Shown here: positions 1 through 8,708 of the stretch, in pieces
Layout of the letters: every line of letters begins with the position of its first letter
Position numbering within the stretch: position 1 is the stretch's first letter
Assembly (NCBI RefSeq): GCF_009746625.1
Contig: NZ_VWXL01000003.1
Span: forward strand, 41,286-105,285
Length of the DNA stretch: 64,000 nucleotides
Direction of reading: 5' to 3'
Origin: Caproicibacter fermentans
GTDB lineage: Bacteria > Bacillota > Clostridia > Oscillospirales > Acutalibacteraceae
Made by a program: the position numbers and the translations under genes
The notes under the pieces: generated by a model
The model's input: the letters and a program-made list of their open reading frames with translations, nothing else
The model's database searches: none
Told to the model about the DNA's origin: nothing

Positions 1-1110
1 CCCTGCGGACTGAAAGAAAACAGCGTTAAGACCCGCTCTCTGCCGCAAGGGGTTGAATGGATTCCCCTGAAGCGCGCTGCCGTCGGCAGGGCGGAATATG
101 CGTCCCTGTTTCGGCTGCCCTGTGTTCGCGCGGAACTTTTTGATTTGATGCGCACCAAAAGGCTGTCCATAGCAAGAGCGCACGAAACGCTCTTTTTCAT
201 GAAAAACGCGATGAGCATTTTCCAGGCTCTGATTCGGGAAGAATTGATTTTGTCCGCCGATGACGTCACCGTGTACAGCTACTGGTTCTATGACGCGGCC
301 GCGGCAGGTGCTTTGCTTGCGGAATATCTCCGTGCGAAGGGAAAAATAGCAAGACTTGTTTCACGCGCGCACGGCTTTGACATTCATGAAGAACGGAGCG
401 CGCACCGCTATCTTCCGATGAGAAGTTATCTGCTGAAAAGCGCTTCGGCCGTTTTTCCCTGCTCCAACGAAGGCGCGGGAATTCTCAGAAGCCGTTACCC
501 GCAGTACGCCGGCAAGGTGCGCACGGCTCATCTGGGCACGCCGGACGAGGGCTGCCGCGGAGGCTGCAGAACGGAATTCCATCTTGTCTCCTGTTCCTAC
601 ATGGTTCCGGTTAAGCGCCTTCCTCTGATCGCGGAAGCGCTGCGCAAAGCTGATTTTCCGATGAAATGGACGCATATCGGCTCCGGCCCGATGGAAGGAG
701 AGCTGAAAAGACTGGCAAAATCCCTGCCTCCCTGCGTCCGTGTGGAATTTCCGGGCGCGATGAAAAACGCGGATGTCCTGGATTTTTATAAACAGCAGGA
801 AGTGTCCGTATTTGTCAACGTCAGCTCCAGCGAAGGAATTCCGGTTTCCATTATGGAGGCCTGTTCGTTTGGCTTCCCTGTCATTGCGACCGATGTGGGC
901 GGAACCGGGGAAATTGTGAAAGACGGGCAGAACGGGTTCCTGCTGAAGGCGGAGTTCGATCCCTCTGAGCTTCTCGGCATGCTGGAACATGTCCGTGCCA
1001 TGGAGGAAGAGAACTATGAAAAGCTCTGCGGGAACTCGCGCTCCATCTGGCGCAGTTCCTTCAGCGCCGAGAGAAATTATCCTGAATTTTATGAGGTGCT
1101 ATCCCGATGA
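1..1110 (+). CDS. GT4 glycosyltransferase, 5' end outside window
   Basis: The reading frame is open from the first base, so the gene starts upstream; the ATG at 145 is only the first internal Met. The protein has the C-terminal GT-B half of a GT4 retaining glycosyltransferase: a nucleotide-sugar binding region ending in SSSEGIPVSIMEA, with the E-x7-E pair typical of the family, then VIATDVGGTGEIV. It should transfer a sugar from an NDP-sugar at the cytoplasmic membrane face during surface polysaccharide synthesis; acceptor and sugar are unknown. Its stop overlaps the ATG of the next gene (ATGA), so the two are translationally coupled. It is clearly similar along its length to the minus-strand gene at 4713-5969, which suggests a local duplication. 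Confidence 0.85.
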   Translation, partial: PCGLKENSVKTRSLPQGVEWIPLKRAAVGRAEYASLFRLPCVRAELFDLMRTKRLSIARAHETLFFMKNAMSIFQALIREELILSADDVTVYSYWFYDAAAAGALLAEYLRAKGKIARLVSRAHGFDIHEERSAHRYLPMRSYLLKSASAVFPCSNEGAGILRSRYPQYAGKVRTAHLGTPDEGCRGGCRTEFHLVSCSYMVPVKRLPLIAEALRKADFPMKWTHIGSGPMEGELKRLAKSLPPCVRVEFPGAMKNADVLDFYKQQEVSVFVNVSSSEGIPVSIMEACSFGFPVIATDVGGTGEIVKDGQNGFLLKAEFDPSELLGMLEHVRAMEEENYEKLCGNSRSIWRSSFSAERNYPEFYEVLSR

Positions 1111-2273
1111 AACTGTTCTATCTGACCTTTCAGGAGGATGCTGAACTGTATTTGGGTGTGACGAGAAAAATCGAATGGCAGGTTCGCGCCTTTGAACAGC
1201 TCGGATACAAGGTTACCCATACGCTTTGGAAAAACGAATGCTTTATCTTCTTCCAGGGCGGTGAAACCCTCAGTGTTCCCGTAACGAGAGGATTCCGCAG
1301 AATGCACCGGTTTTCCCAGGCGGCGCTGGACTATTTAACCGATCATCGCTTTGACGTCGCCTATCTTCGGCTGGACCGCATCAGCTTTGACGTAATCCGC
1401 ATTTGCCGCAAATTGAAAGAGAACGGGACGCGCCGCGTGATCGTGGAAATCCCGAACTATCCTTATATAATGGACTATCTGCGCAGTGTGAAGGGAGTCC
1501 GGCCGATTCAGAGGCAGGCGGTCACGCTGCTGAAAGTTCTTTGTACGGCCGCGCAGGACCGATTGGCGGGCTGCCGCCTTCGCGAATGCGCCGACGCGGC
1601 GGTTTTGATCGGCGACCGCTCGGATCGCTTTTTCGGGCTGCCGGCCGTCAATATCACCAATGGAGTGAACGTGGACGAGTTCTCTTTTGCCCGGCACCAA
1701 GGGGACAGCGGAGAAATCGTCCTCGTCGGGGTTGCCGGAACGCTCTGGTGGCAGGCGTACGACCGTGTTCTGGAGGGGATGAGGGTCTACCGGGAACGGA
1801 AAAAGCCGGAAGACCCCCGTGTCCGTTTTGTGCTGGTCGGCGGGGACCGCAAAGAAATGCCCGCTTTTCTGGAAGACGTGAGAAGCAGGGGACTTGAGGA
1901 GGATGTGGAGTGCAGGGGCTTTCTGCGCGGCGAGGAGCTGATGCGCGTGTACGCGTCGGCCGACCTCGGCGTGTCGTCGCTTGGATGTTACCGCCGCGGT
2001 CTGACCCGATGCTCTTCGCTGAAGGCGAGGGAATACTGCGCGGCGGGGCTGCCTTTTCTTTATGCCTATGAGGACGACGCGCTGGACGGAAATCCTCCGT
2101 TTGCGCTTCGTCTGCCGAATGACTCATCTGCGGTCGACATTGGCCGGACGGTAGAATTTGCGCTCCGCTGCCGGGATGACCCGTCCCTTTCCGAACAGGA
2201 AAGGGAATTCGCACGGCGGAACTATGATTGGAAAACCATTCTCGGGCAGGTGCTTGCTTTTGCGGGCGTCTGA
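1107..2273 (+). CDS. glycosyltransferase (GT4-like), 388 aa
   Basis: Predicted GT-B fold glycosyltransferase. The N-terminal half starts MKLFYLTFQEDAELYLGV and the C-terminal half holds a VGVAGTLWWQAYDRVLEG segment, a VGGD turn and a late 'ASADLGVSSLG..KAREYCAAGLPFL' region that corresponds to the donor-binding part of GT4 enzymes. The usual E-x7-E is less clear here than in the preceding gene, so the family assignment is moderate. It overlaps the preceding glycosyltransferase by 4 bp and is followed 26 bp later by a chain-length/kinase-like gene, so it probably belongs to one exopolysaccharide or capsule operon. Confidence 0.75.
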   Translation: MKLFYLTFQEDAELYLGVTRKIEWQVRAFEQLGYKVTHTLWKNECFIFFQGGETLSVPVTRGFRRMHRFSQAALDYLTDHRFDVAYLRLDRISFDVIRICRKLKENGTRRVIVEIPNYPYIMDYLRSVKGVRPIQRQAVTLLKVLCTAAQDRLAGCRLRECADAAVLIGDRSDRFFGLPAVNITNGVNVDEFSFARHQGDSGEIVLVGVAGTLWWQAYDRVLEGMRVYRERKKPEDPRVRFVLVGGDRKEMPAFLEDVRSRGLEEDVECRGFLRGEELMRVYASADLGVSSLGCYRRGLTRCSSLKAREYCAAGLPFLYAYEDDALDGNPPFALRLPNDSSAVDIGRTVEFALRCRDDPSLSEQEREFARRNYDWKTILGQVLAFAGV

Positions 2274-2299
2274 AAAAGAAAGCATATGGGAGGATACCA

Positions 2300-3559
2300 A
2301 TGGAACTGTTTGTTAGCTTTTCTGAAATTATGCATTTTTACAGAAAAAACTGGATGAGATTTATCCTTGTGGTTTTGGCGTTCGGCGTTGTCGGCGGCCT
2401 TTTGCCGCTGAAATTCGGACACCATGTTTACCAAAGCAGCACAACCTTTACTGTGACCTGCGGTGTGCCGAACGGAGCAGACAGCGACTATCATCTTCAG
2501 TATACCAATATTCTTTACAGCCGTGTTCAGAGCGCCGTTCCGCTGGCTTCCGGCGACGACCTTCTGGCTCAAACCGCCGAAAAAGTCGGAGTTGACAAGT
2601 CGGAAATCGCAAAAATAACGGCAGAAATGGAAAATTCTTCTCCGGTGGTTAAATTGACCGTAAGCACTACCAACGCGGCGAAGGCCGCCCAGATTTCCGA
2701 CACCGCGGCCGAACTGCTCATGGAGGAACTGGTACAGCATTTTCCGGACCCGGTTCTGACCGCGGGCATCAGCGACCATGCCGAGCAGGTGAAGCCCCAA
2801 TCGATCAAATCCTCCATGGTGAAAGCCGGATTTCTGAGCGCTGTTCTTGGATTTATCGTATTTGTCTGCTTCGGAATTCTGGCGGTCCTGAGCGATAAGA
2901 CAATCCGGAACAGCAGATTTGCGGAGGAAATGCTGAAAGTGCGCTTGCTTGCGGAGATTCCGCAGGAGTTAAGGGACAGGGGAAACTCACTTCGCTCTCT
3001 TCGTTCCGCTGCCCTGAACTCGTGCGGAGAGAACCGCAGCTTTCTTGTGGCGAATGTGTGCGAGCACAACGGAGGAGATCAGGTCGCGGCCGGATTTTCC
3101 GCCGCTCTTTCCATGACGGGAAAATCTGTTCTTCTGGTGGACTGTGACCTTCGCAGCCCGAAGTTAGCTTCTCAGCTGAAAATCAAGCCCGAAAAAACGC
3201 TGAATGAGGTTTTAAAAGGTGACTGCAGTTTACAGCAGGCCGTTGTTCCGGTTCAGAAGACAACCGGCCTCAGTCTTGTCTCCGGTTCGCCGGTTTCCGG
3301 AGTCAATCCGTCCGACCTTTTTTCCACAGAAGGTTTTTTGAAATTTGCGGAAGAAGCGGCGGCATCCTACGACTATGTGGTTTTTTATGCTCCCTCAGAG
3401 ATTCGCTTTTCGGATGCGGAAAGTCTTGCCCCGTATGCCCGGTCGGTCATTCTTACCGCAAAATACGGTTCCACGCCTTTTAACGATTTGAAAGAATCCT
3501 GCAGCCGCATCTCAGCGGCAGGGGGTGATGTGATCGGTTTTGTAACGACCAACGCCTGA
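2300..3559 (+). CDS. Wzz/BY-kinase-like polysaccharide co-polymerase with degenerate P-loop, 419 aa
   Basis: The start chosen is the ATG at 2300, preceded by GGGAGGA; an upstream in-frame extension lacks a ribosome site. Residues about 20-37 and 173-197 are membrane segments flanking an extracytoplasmic Wzz-like region. The C-terminal third has the fold order of bacterial tyrosine kinases: a Walker A' motif LLVDCDLRSP at about 279-288 is intact, but the position of Walker A reads CEHNGGDQVAAG and lacks the GK(S/T) lysine, and the Walker B region reads YDYVVFYAPSE. No C-terminal tyrosine cluster is present. In active families this module controls chain length and export; here I infer a structural or pseudokinase role. 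It follows two glycosyltransferases. Confidence 0.75.
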   Translation: MELFVSFSEIMHFYRKNWMRFILVVLAFGVVGGLLPLKFGHHVYQSSTTFTVTCGVPNGADSDYHLQYTNILYSRVQSAVPLASGDDLLAQTAEKVGVDKSEIAKITAEMENSSPVVKLTVSTTNAAKAAQISDTAAELLMEELVQHFPDPVLTAGISDHAEQVKPQSIKSSMVKAGFLSAVLGFIVFVCFGILAVLSDKTIRNSRFAEEMLKVRLLAEIPQELRDRGNSLRSLRSAALNSCGENRSFLVANVCEHNGGDQVAAGFSAALSMTGKSVLLVDCDLRSPKLASQLKIKPEKTLNEVLKGDCSLQQAVVPVQKTTGLSLVSGSPVSGVNPSDLFSTEGFLKFAEEAAASYDYVVFYAPSEIRFSDAESLAPYARSVILTAKYGSTPFNDLKESCSRISAAGGDVIGFVTTNA

Positions 3560-3582
3560 GTGTCCGCGCCGGGCGATACATA

Positions 3583-4299
3583 ATGTGGAATCTGCCGTTT
3601 ATACTAACTGCGGTGATAAGAATGACAATTTCTTTTATCCGCACATTAATGTTGTATGCGGTGGTTATTTTGGCGGTGCGCCTGATGGGAAAACGGCAGA
3701 TCAGCGAACTGCAGACCAGTGAACTGGTTGTAACTCTGCTGATATCGGATATTGCTTCCATACCGATGCAGGATTCCGGGCAGCCGCTTGCCAGCGGACT
3801 GATTCCGATCGCAGCGCTGGTTATGTTTGAAATCGTCATTTCCGCGCTGATGCTGAAAAATGTAAAATTCCGCAAGCTTGTCTGCGGCAAGCCGATCATT
3901 GTCATAAACAACGGTGTAGTTCAGCAGAATGAGATGAAACGCCTGCGAATGACGACGGAAGACCTGAGTGAGCAGCTTCGGCAGAAAAACGTGTTCAGCA
4001 TTCAGGATGTTGCCTATGCGATTGTTGAGACCAACGGCAAGATGAGTGTGATCAAAAAACCGGAAAAGGAACAGCCGACGGCAGGGATGCTGGCGGTTCC
4101 TCTTCCGGACAACGGGATTGAGACCGTTGTGGTCAGCGACGGCGTTATTTCAGATTTTTCGCTGCAGCTATGCCAAAAAAATAAAGACTGGCTTGACGGC
4201 GTCCTGCGGGGACAGCATCTTTCCACCGAGGATGTTTTTCTTATGACTGCCAATACCAAGGGCGACTTTTTCATTGTGAAAAAGGAGGAGGGAAAGTGA
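3583..4299 (+). CDS. DUF421 (YetF/YrbG-like) membrane protein, 238 aa
   Basis: The N-terminal part has two or three hydrophobic segments with the conserved RLMGKRQISELQ stretch of the DUF421 family; the C-terminal part is a soluble domain with KPIIVINNGVV followed by RMTTEDLSEQLRQKNVFSI, also characteristic. Members are cytoplasmic-membrane proteins, common in spore-forming Firmicutes, of unresolved biochemical role. The start is uncertain: ATG 3583 gives the longer form, ATG 3622 is preceded by a weak GGTGAT. Its stop overlaps the start of the DUF4363 gene, the usual partner of this family. Confidence 0.85.
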   Translation: MWNLPFILTAVIRMTISFIRTLMLYAVVILAVRLMGKRQISELQTSELVVTLLISDIASIPMQDSGQPLASGLIPIAALVMFEIVISALMLKNVKFRKLVCGKPIIVINNGVVQQNEMKRLRMTTEDLSEQLRQKNVFSIQDVAYAIVETNGKMSVIKKPEKEQPTAGMLAVPLPDNGIETVVVSDGVISDFSLQLCQKNKDWLDGVLRGQHLSTEDVFLMTANTKGDFFIVKKEEGK

Positions 4300-4676
4300 A
4301 ACGCGTCTGGATTTCACTGGGCATTTTTATTGTTCTTACAGGCGTTTGTATCCTGGGGACCATCTATACCAATCAAATCAGCACCCGGATGATTCAAACC
4401 GTTACGGAGGCAAAAAGCGCGGAACTGCGCGGAGAAACCGAAACAGCGGTTCAGCTGAGCCGCAAAGCAGGGGACGACTGGCGCTCCATGCACACGGTTC
4501 TTTGCACTTATATGCCTCACTCCAAACTTGAGGCAATCGATCAGACGCTGGCCGGGCTGCCTATGCTCTGCCAGTACGGAGGCACGGAACAGTTCCTTGC
4601 GGACTGTGATCGCAGCATCGAGCAGATTTCCTATTTGAATGAGTCCGAAATTCCAAGTATCGCAAATATATTTTAA
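4296..4676 (+). CDS. DUF4363 family protein, 126 aa
   Basis: A small protein with one N-terminal membrane anchor (WISLGIFIVLTGVCILGTIY) and an alpha-helical extracytoplasmic part. Length, topology and the 4-bp overlap with a DUF421 gene fit the DUF4363 family, often found next to DUF421 genes in Clostridia. Function is unknown. A ribosome site AGGAGGG lies just before the start inside the preceding gene. It ends just before a terminator hairpin at 4683-4704. Confidence 0.75.
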   Translation: MKRVWISLGIFIVLTGVCILGTIYTNQISTRMIQTVTEAKSAELRGETETAVQLSRKAGDDWRSMHTVLCTYMPHSKLEAIDQTLAGLPMLCQYGGTEQFLADCDRSIEQISYLNESEIPSIANIF

Positions 4677-4682
4677 TAAAAA

Positions 4683-4704
4683 GACTCCGCCGATCGGCGG
4701 AGTC
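4683..4704 (-). terminator. palindromic terminator between convergent genes
   Basis: A perfect 22-bp palindrome, GACTCCGCCGA and its complement, lies between the end of the DUF4363 gene and the end of the minus-strand glycosyltransferase. Read on the minus strand it is followed directly by a run of five T, so it is a better intrinsic terminator for the minus-strand gene; on the plus strand it has no T tract and would be a weaker stop. Confidence 0.8.
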
Positions 4705-4712
4705 TACATACG

Positions 4713-5969
4713 TTAAGGATTTTTGGCGGATATTTCAGCCGCGAAGTTCGAATAGTTCTGTTCGGAGCAAAAATTTTCAGTCCACAGGCCGCGGCTTGCG
4801 TTGCGCATTTTCTTGCGTGCTTCCGGCGGCATCCGGCACAGTAATTCTATTTTGCCGGCGAGTTGTTCCGGGCTGAAATCAGCCGGAAGAAGCCAGCCGT
4901 TCTGATCAGGCCTTACAATTTCCACCGTGCCGCCCACGTCGGTCGCAATGACGGGGATGCCGAAGGATATGGCTTCCATAATACTGACGGGCAGCCCTTC
5001 GGAACTGCTGGTATTCACAAAACAGTCGATCGGCGTTTTTTTGTAATACTCCATCAGGCTGGCATTGCCGGTTTCGCCCTCAAAACGGCATTCCATGAAA
5101 CTCAGATTTTCTTTCGCGTAGTTTTGAAGGCCCTCGAGTCCCTCGCCGCCCCCGAAATGCGTCCATTTCAGTTTCAGGCCGCTTTCCTTCAGCGTCGCAA
5201 GAGAGCGGGCGAGCAGGTCGACCCGTTTCACCGGGGAGATGTGACAGCAGCTGACCAGGTGAAAGACATCGCTTTCCTTTTCGGGTGAAACGCCGTGATC
5301 CCGGGTTCCCAAATAGGCCGTTCGAATTTTTTTGGAAAATTGCGGGTGCCGCTCAACAAGATAGTTTTCACCGTCCACAGAACAGGGATAAACCTTGTCC
5401 AGATTCTGGAGAAGGTACTCACGCATCGGAAGGAATCCGGACGGGTTTTGTTCCGCGTAAAGATCATAGCGGTGCGCGCGGCTGACCGCACGGCTGTTTT
5501 TCAAGCCGAATTCCCGTTTCAGGTTCGCCGCCGCCAGGGCGGTGTCATAAAGCCAGTAGCTGTAAAAGGTGACGCCGTCATAAGAGTCCAGATGCTTGTC
5601 GAACAATATTTTTCGGCATCTTTTGTATACCTGCCCGGCCTTTGCCAGAAAGTACAGGCAAAACAGCTTTCTTCGAAAGGACTCTTTCGCTTCTTTGCGG
5701 TCGAGCCCCGAAACAACCGCCGGGAGGGGAAGCAAAAAGGAGCCGGCAAGGGATGGCAGAAGAGAACGGCGAATTCCGGAAGCGCGCAGAGCGTGAATCT
5801 CCACGTTGTCCGGAACCGGCCGGGTCTGTTCGCCCCGGTCGGAAACCGAGGTTGCAATTAAAACAACGTGCCGAAACGTTTTGGCGAGGATAGGAATTTC
5901 ATTTTCTATAAATTCCTCTCCGGAATCAAACGGATATTTTTTTGTCAGCAATACCAGACAATAATTCAT
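4713..5969 (-). CDS. GT4 glycosyltransferase, 418 aa, paralogue of the gene at 1-1110
   Basis: The start chosen is ATG 5969 (MNYCLVLLTKKYPFDSGEEF), which has GGAGAGAG at the right distance; a longer frame upstream lacks this. The protein is a full-length GT4 enzyme with SSSEGLPVSIMEAISFG (E-x7-E) and VIATDVGGTVEIV in the donor-binding half. It matches the truncated protein at the window start through shared stretches such as YSYW.YD, LPMR.YLL and HLVSC, so the two are duplicates on opposite strands flanking the Wzz-like and DUF421 genes. It is transcribed alone, with its own promoter at 6008-6036 and a terminator at 4683-4704. Confidence 0.85.
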   Translation of the reverse strand: MNYCLVLLTKKYPFDSGEEFIENEIPILAKTFRHVVLIATSVSDRGEQTRPVPDNVEIHALRASGIRRSLLPSLAGSFLLPLPAVVSGLDRKEAKESFRRKLFCLYFLAKAGQVYKRCRKILFDKHLDSYDGVTFYSYWLYDTALAAANLKREFGLKNSRAVSRAHRYDLYAEQNPSGFLPMREYLLQNLDKVYPCSVDGENYLVERHPQFSKKIRTAYLGTRDHGVSPEKESDVFHLVSCCHISPVKRVDLLARSLATLKESGLKLKWTHFGGGEGLEGLQNYAKENLSFMECRFEGETGNASLMEYYKKTPIDCFVNTSSSEGLPVSIMEAISFGIPVIATDVGGTVEIVRPDQNGWLLPADFSPEQLAGKIELLCRMPPEARKKMRNASRGLWTENFCSEQNYSNFAAEISAKNP

Positions 5970-6007
5970 AAAAATCTCTCTCCAATGATGTCTATCGCAT
6001 CCCATAA

Positions 6008-6036
6008 AGCATAGCATAGACCGCATCCAATTTCAA
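6008..6036 (-). promoter_or_regulatory. predicted sigma-A promoter for the minus-strand glycosyltransferase
   Basis: On the minus strand TTGAAA (6031-6036) and an extended -10 TGC-TATGCT (hexamer 6008-6013) are separated by 17 bases. The site lies about 40 bases before the start at 5969. Confidence 0.5.
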
Positions 6037-6067
6037 CCTTCGAGGGGAGAATACAGCAGGCGTTTAC

Positions 6068-6096
6068 TTGTAATTCGGAGCGGTCAATGCTATAAT
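6068..6096 (+). promoter_or_regulatory. sigma-A promoter for the glycosyltransferase pair at 6366-8648
   Basis: TTGTAA (6068-6073), a 17-base spacer and TATAAT (6091-6096), with TGC just before the -10 making it an extended -10 element. It reads toward the GT2 and GT4 genes after a long leader of about 260 bases. Confidence 0.75.
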
Positions 6097-6169
6097 AATC
6101 CAAACTGAAAATAATTCAGGAAAAGATTACTGACAGTCGTGCGGCAGAGCGCGGCGGGGGAGGAACAGT

Positions 6170-6301
6170 ATGAAATTTCTGAGGACCGGATCGGCGGCAA
6201 TTCCCGGAATCCTGAAGGTAGAAGTCCGGGGAGTTTCTTTGCCCGCGGATTGTTCAAAGCGGGCGGCTTCCTGCCCGCGGAAGTACGTACAAAGCCGCTG
6301 A
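6170..6301 (+). CDS. possible 43-aa leader ORF
   Basis: In the long leader downstream of the promoter, GGGGGAGGAA is followed by ATG at 6170 and a 43-codon frame beginning MKFLRTGSAAIPGILKVEVR and ending at TGA 6299-6301. I do not recognise it. The strong ribosome site is the only support; codon composition is not convincing. It could be a leader peptide or chance. The rest of 6097-6365 holds GC-rich inverted repeats (for example GCCCGC and GCGGGC near 6240-6265) and no other gene. Confidence 0.3.
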   Translation: MKFLRTGSAAIPGILKVEVRGVSLPADCSKRAASCPRKYVQSR

Positions 6302-6365
6302 GTCCAAATATGATTGCCGCTGTGATGATTCCGAATTTCCGGCGGAAGAATACGAGGGATAAACA

Positions 6366-7430
6366 GTGCCAAAAATCAGTGTGATCGTACCGATCTATAA
6401 TGTGGAAAAATATCTGGAGCGCTGCGTCGGCAGCATCCTGAATCAGACCTTTTCCGACTTTGAAGTCCTTTTAGTTAACGATGCTTCCACCGACCGCTCG
6501 CTGGAAATTGCCCGGAAGTATTCCAGGGACGGACGCGTCCGTGTGTTGGACAAACCCCACAGCGGGCTGGGGAATACGAGAAATTACGGCGTGGAACACG
6601 CCGGGGGGGACTATCTGCTGTTTGTCGATTCCGATGACTGGATCGACGAAAACATGCTGAAAAATCTATATTCGGCCGCGGTCGAATATCAGGCGGATCT
6701 TGTGCTTTTTAACTTTATCCGGGAAAATCTTCAGGACGGTGAACAGCGCGTCTGCAAGCTTCCTATCAATTATCCGGAATTCGGCGACGAAGTAAAGGAA
6801 CTTCTGATTACGGAACTGGTCGGGCCGGACCGTGAAGACAGCGCCTGGCGCCACGTGGAAATGCTGGGCTGTGCCTGGCGCCGCATGTATCTGCGCAGCT
6901 GGTACCTTGAGAACGGGATCCGGTTTGGCGACGAACGGGAAATCATGCTGGAGGATATGCAGGCGTCCGTCATGGCGCATTGTGCCGCGGAACGCCTTCT
7001 GGTTGTAGGCGGAGCTTATTATCATTACCGCTACAATCCGGACTCGCTCAGCACGCGCTATCGTCCGCACAAAATGGAGATGATGACCCAGTGCTATTCG
7101 GTTATCCGCAGGATCCTGACGGAACAGGGACTGTATGAGAGGTACGCAAAAAGGCATCTTGCGTGGTTTTTGCGCTCTGCGGTCCACTCGTCCCTGATCA
7201 ACTGCTTTTCTCCAAAAAATCCCGCCGGATTTTTAATGAGATATCGCGAAATTCGCTCGATCCTGAAAAATCCGTATGCAAGGGAAGCTGTTCATTCCGA
7301 TTACCTGAAATACGGAAGCAGGGCCGACCGAATCATTCTGGCGGTTATCCGGTCCGGGTTTACGCCCCTTGTCTATCTGTTTTACAGCGCGTATTCACGC
7401 GTATTAATGGGAGATACCCGAAAAAAATAA
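6366..7430 (+). CDS. GT2 family glycosyltransferase, 354 aa
   Basis: Starts at GTG 6366 (GTG-CCA-AAA-ATC) with GAGGG upstream. The N-terminal GT-A domain has the family opening ISVIVPIYNVEKYLERC, a NDASTDRS turn for the nucleotide and the metal-binding VDSDDW at about residues 87-92. The C-terminal 150 residues are helical and may bind the acceptor. It inverts configuration when adding a sugar from an NDP-sugar in surface polysaccharide or teichoic-acid-like polymer assembly. It is followed 18 bases later by a GT4 gene, with which it forms a two-gene operon. Confidence 0.88.
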   Translation: MPKISVIVPIYNVEKYLERCVGSILNQTFSDFEVLLVNDASTDRSLEIARKYSRDGRVRVLDKPHSGLGNTRNYGVEHAGGDYLLFVDSDDWIDENMLKNLYSAAVEYQADLVLFNFIRENLQDGEQRVCKLPINYPEFGDEVKELLITELVGPDREDSAWRHVEMLGCAWRRMYLRSWYLENGIRFGDEREIMLEDMQASVMAHCAAERLLVVGGAYYHYRYNPDSLSTRYRPHKMEMMTQCYSVIRRILTEQGLYERYAKRHLAWFLRSAVHSSLINCFSPKNPAGFLMRYREIRSILKNPYAREAVHSDYLKYGSRADRIILAVIRSGFTPLVYLFYSAYSRVLMGDTRKK

Positions 7431-7448
7431 ATCCTTGGGAGTTTTACC

Positions 7449-8648
7449 ATGCCTGAACGGAAGAAAATCCTTTTTGTCAACTACAGTCTGCACAGCGGCG
7501 GAATCGAAAAAAGCCTGGTAACGGTGTTGTCACTGTTTGATGATAAAAATTATGAGGTGGATCTGCAGCTGTTCGCCAACGAGGGACTGTTTTTCAGCCG
7601 TGTACCGGAAAAGGTCCATGTTTTGCCGCCGCTGTTTCCGCGGGAATACCGGCTCAATATCCGCAAAGCGTTTCCGACTCTCGTTTTCAGCGGACACCCG
7701 CTTCTGGCTTTTTGCCGTCTGCTGGTCAGCCTCGCCGGGCTTCGCGGCACGATGGGGGAACGGCTTTCAAGAATGTGGGAAATTGAGCGGCGTTTTGTCC
7801 GCCCGGCCGGGGAGCGGTATGACGCGGTCGTCGCGTTTATGGAAGGGCAGCCGCTTTATTACGCCGTCGAGAAAGTGAATGCGGGCGTAAAAATCGGATT
7901 CATTCACGGCGATTATACGGCAATGGGCCTTTGCAGGAATTTCGACCTTCCTTATGTTGCAAAGTTGGACGCGCTCTGTACGGTGTCGGAATCCTGCAAA
8001 ACGGCTCTGGAAAAAACTTTCCCCGGTTATTCTGAAAAATTCCACGTGATTTACAATATTATATCCTCGAATTTTCTGCGCTCCATGGCGGAAAGAGAAA
8101 AGGGATTCGACGATGGATACGCCGGAATCCGGGTACTGTCCATTGCGCGGCTTTCTCATCAGAAGGGGCTTGATCTGGCGATGCCTGCCGTCGTTGCTTT
8201 GAATCGGAAAGGGACTCGCCTGCGGTGGTATGTGATCGGTGTCGGACCGGAGGAGGAAAGCCTGAAACAGCAGGCGGCTCAGCTTGGAGCGGAGGATTGC
8301 GTCGTTTTTCTGGGAGAGCGCGGCAACCCTTATCCCTTTGTCAGGGAATGCGACATTTATATGCAGCCGTCGCGTTTCGAAGGGAAAGCCATTGCCGTAG
8401 ACGAGGCGATGGTGCTTTGCCGTCCGATTTTGCTCACGGATTTTTCCACCGCCTCCGACCAGATCACCTCGGGTGAAAACGGGCTGATTGTGCCGATGAC
8501 GACCGAAGGAGTGGAACAGGGTCTGGAAAGCCTTGCAAAGGATGGAGAACTGCGGGAAAAATACGCGCGGGCGCTGTCCGGGTGTGATTTCACCAATGAA
8601 GACGAGATTAACAAGCTTTATGCTTTGATAGAAAACGGAAAGCAATAA
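7449..8648 (+). CDS. GT4 family glycosyltransferase, 399 aa
   Basis: Start ATG 7449 is preceded by TTGGGAG. The N-terminus KILFVNYSLHSGGIEKSLV has the glycine-rich loop seen at the acceptor side of GT-B enzymes, and the C-terminal half shows RLSHQKGLDLAMPA, YVIGVGPEEE and QPSRFEGKAIAVDEAM, with the E-x7-E pair. It is the second gene of the operon starting with the GT2 gene and ends just before a terminator. Sugar specificity cannot be read from the sequence. Confidence 0.87.
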   Translation: MPERKKILFVNYSLHSGGIEKSLVTVLSLFDDKNYEVDLQLFANEGLFFSRVPEKVHVLPPLFPREYRLNIRKAFPTLVFSGHPLLAFCRLLVSLAGLRGTMGERLSRMWEIERRFVRPAGERYDAVVAFMEGQPLYYAVEKVNAGVKIGFIHGDYTAMGLCRNFDLPYVAKLDALCTVSESCKTALEKTFPGYSEKFHVIYNIISSNFLRSMAEREKGFDDGYAGIRVLSIARLSHQKGLDLAMPAVVALNRKGTRLRWYVIGVGPEEESLKQQAAQLGAEDCVVFLGERGNPYPFVRECDIYMQPSRFEGKAIAVDEAMVLCRPILLTDFSTASDQITSGENGLIVPMTTEGVEQGLESLAKDGELREKYARALSGCDFTNEDEINKLYALIENGKQ

Positions 8649-8661
8649 AACAGCATAAGGG

Positions 8662-8692
8662 AAGGGACTGTCTCATCGCGAAACAGTCCCTT
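8662..8692 (+). terminator. hairpin between convergent genes
   Basis: AAGGGACTGT (8662-8671) pairs with ACAGTCCCTT (8683-8692) around an 11-base loop, in the 60-base gap between the GT4 gene and the convergent radical SAM gene. The flanking T/A tracts are short, so it could act in both directions with modest strength. Confidence 0.65.
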
Positions 8693-8708
8693 TCGTATGA
8701 AGATTCTA

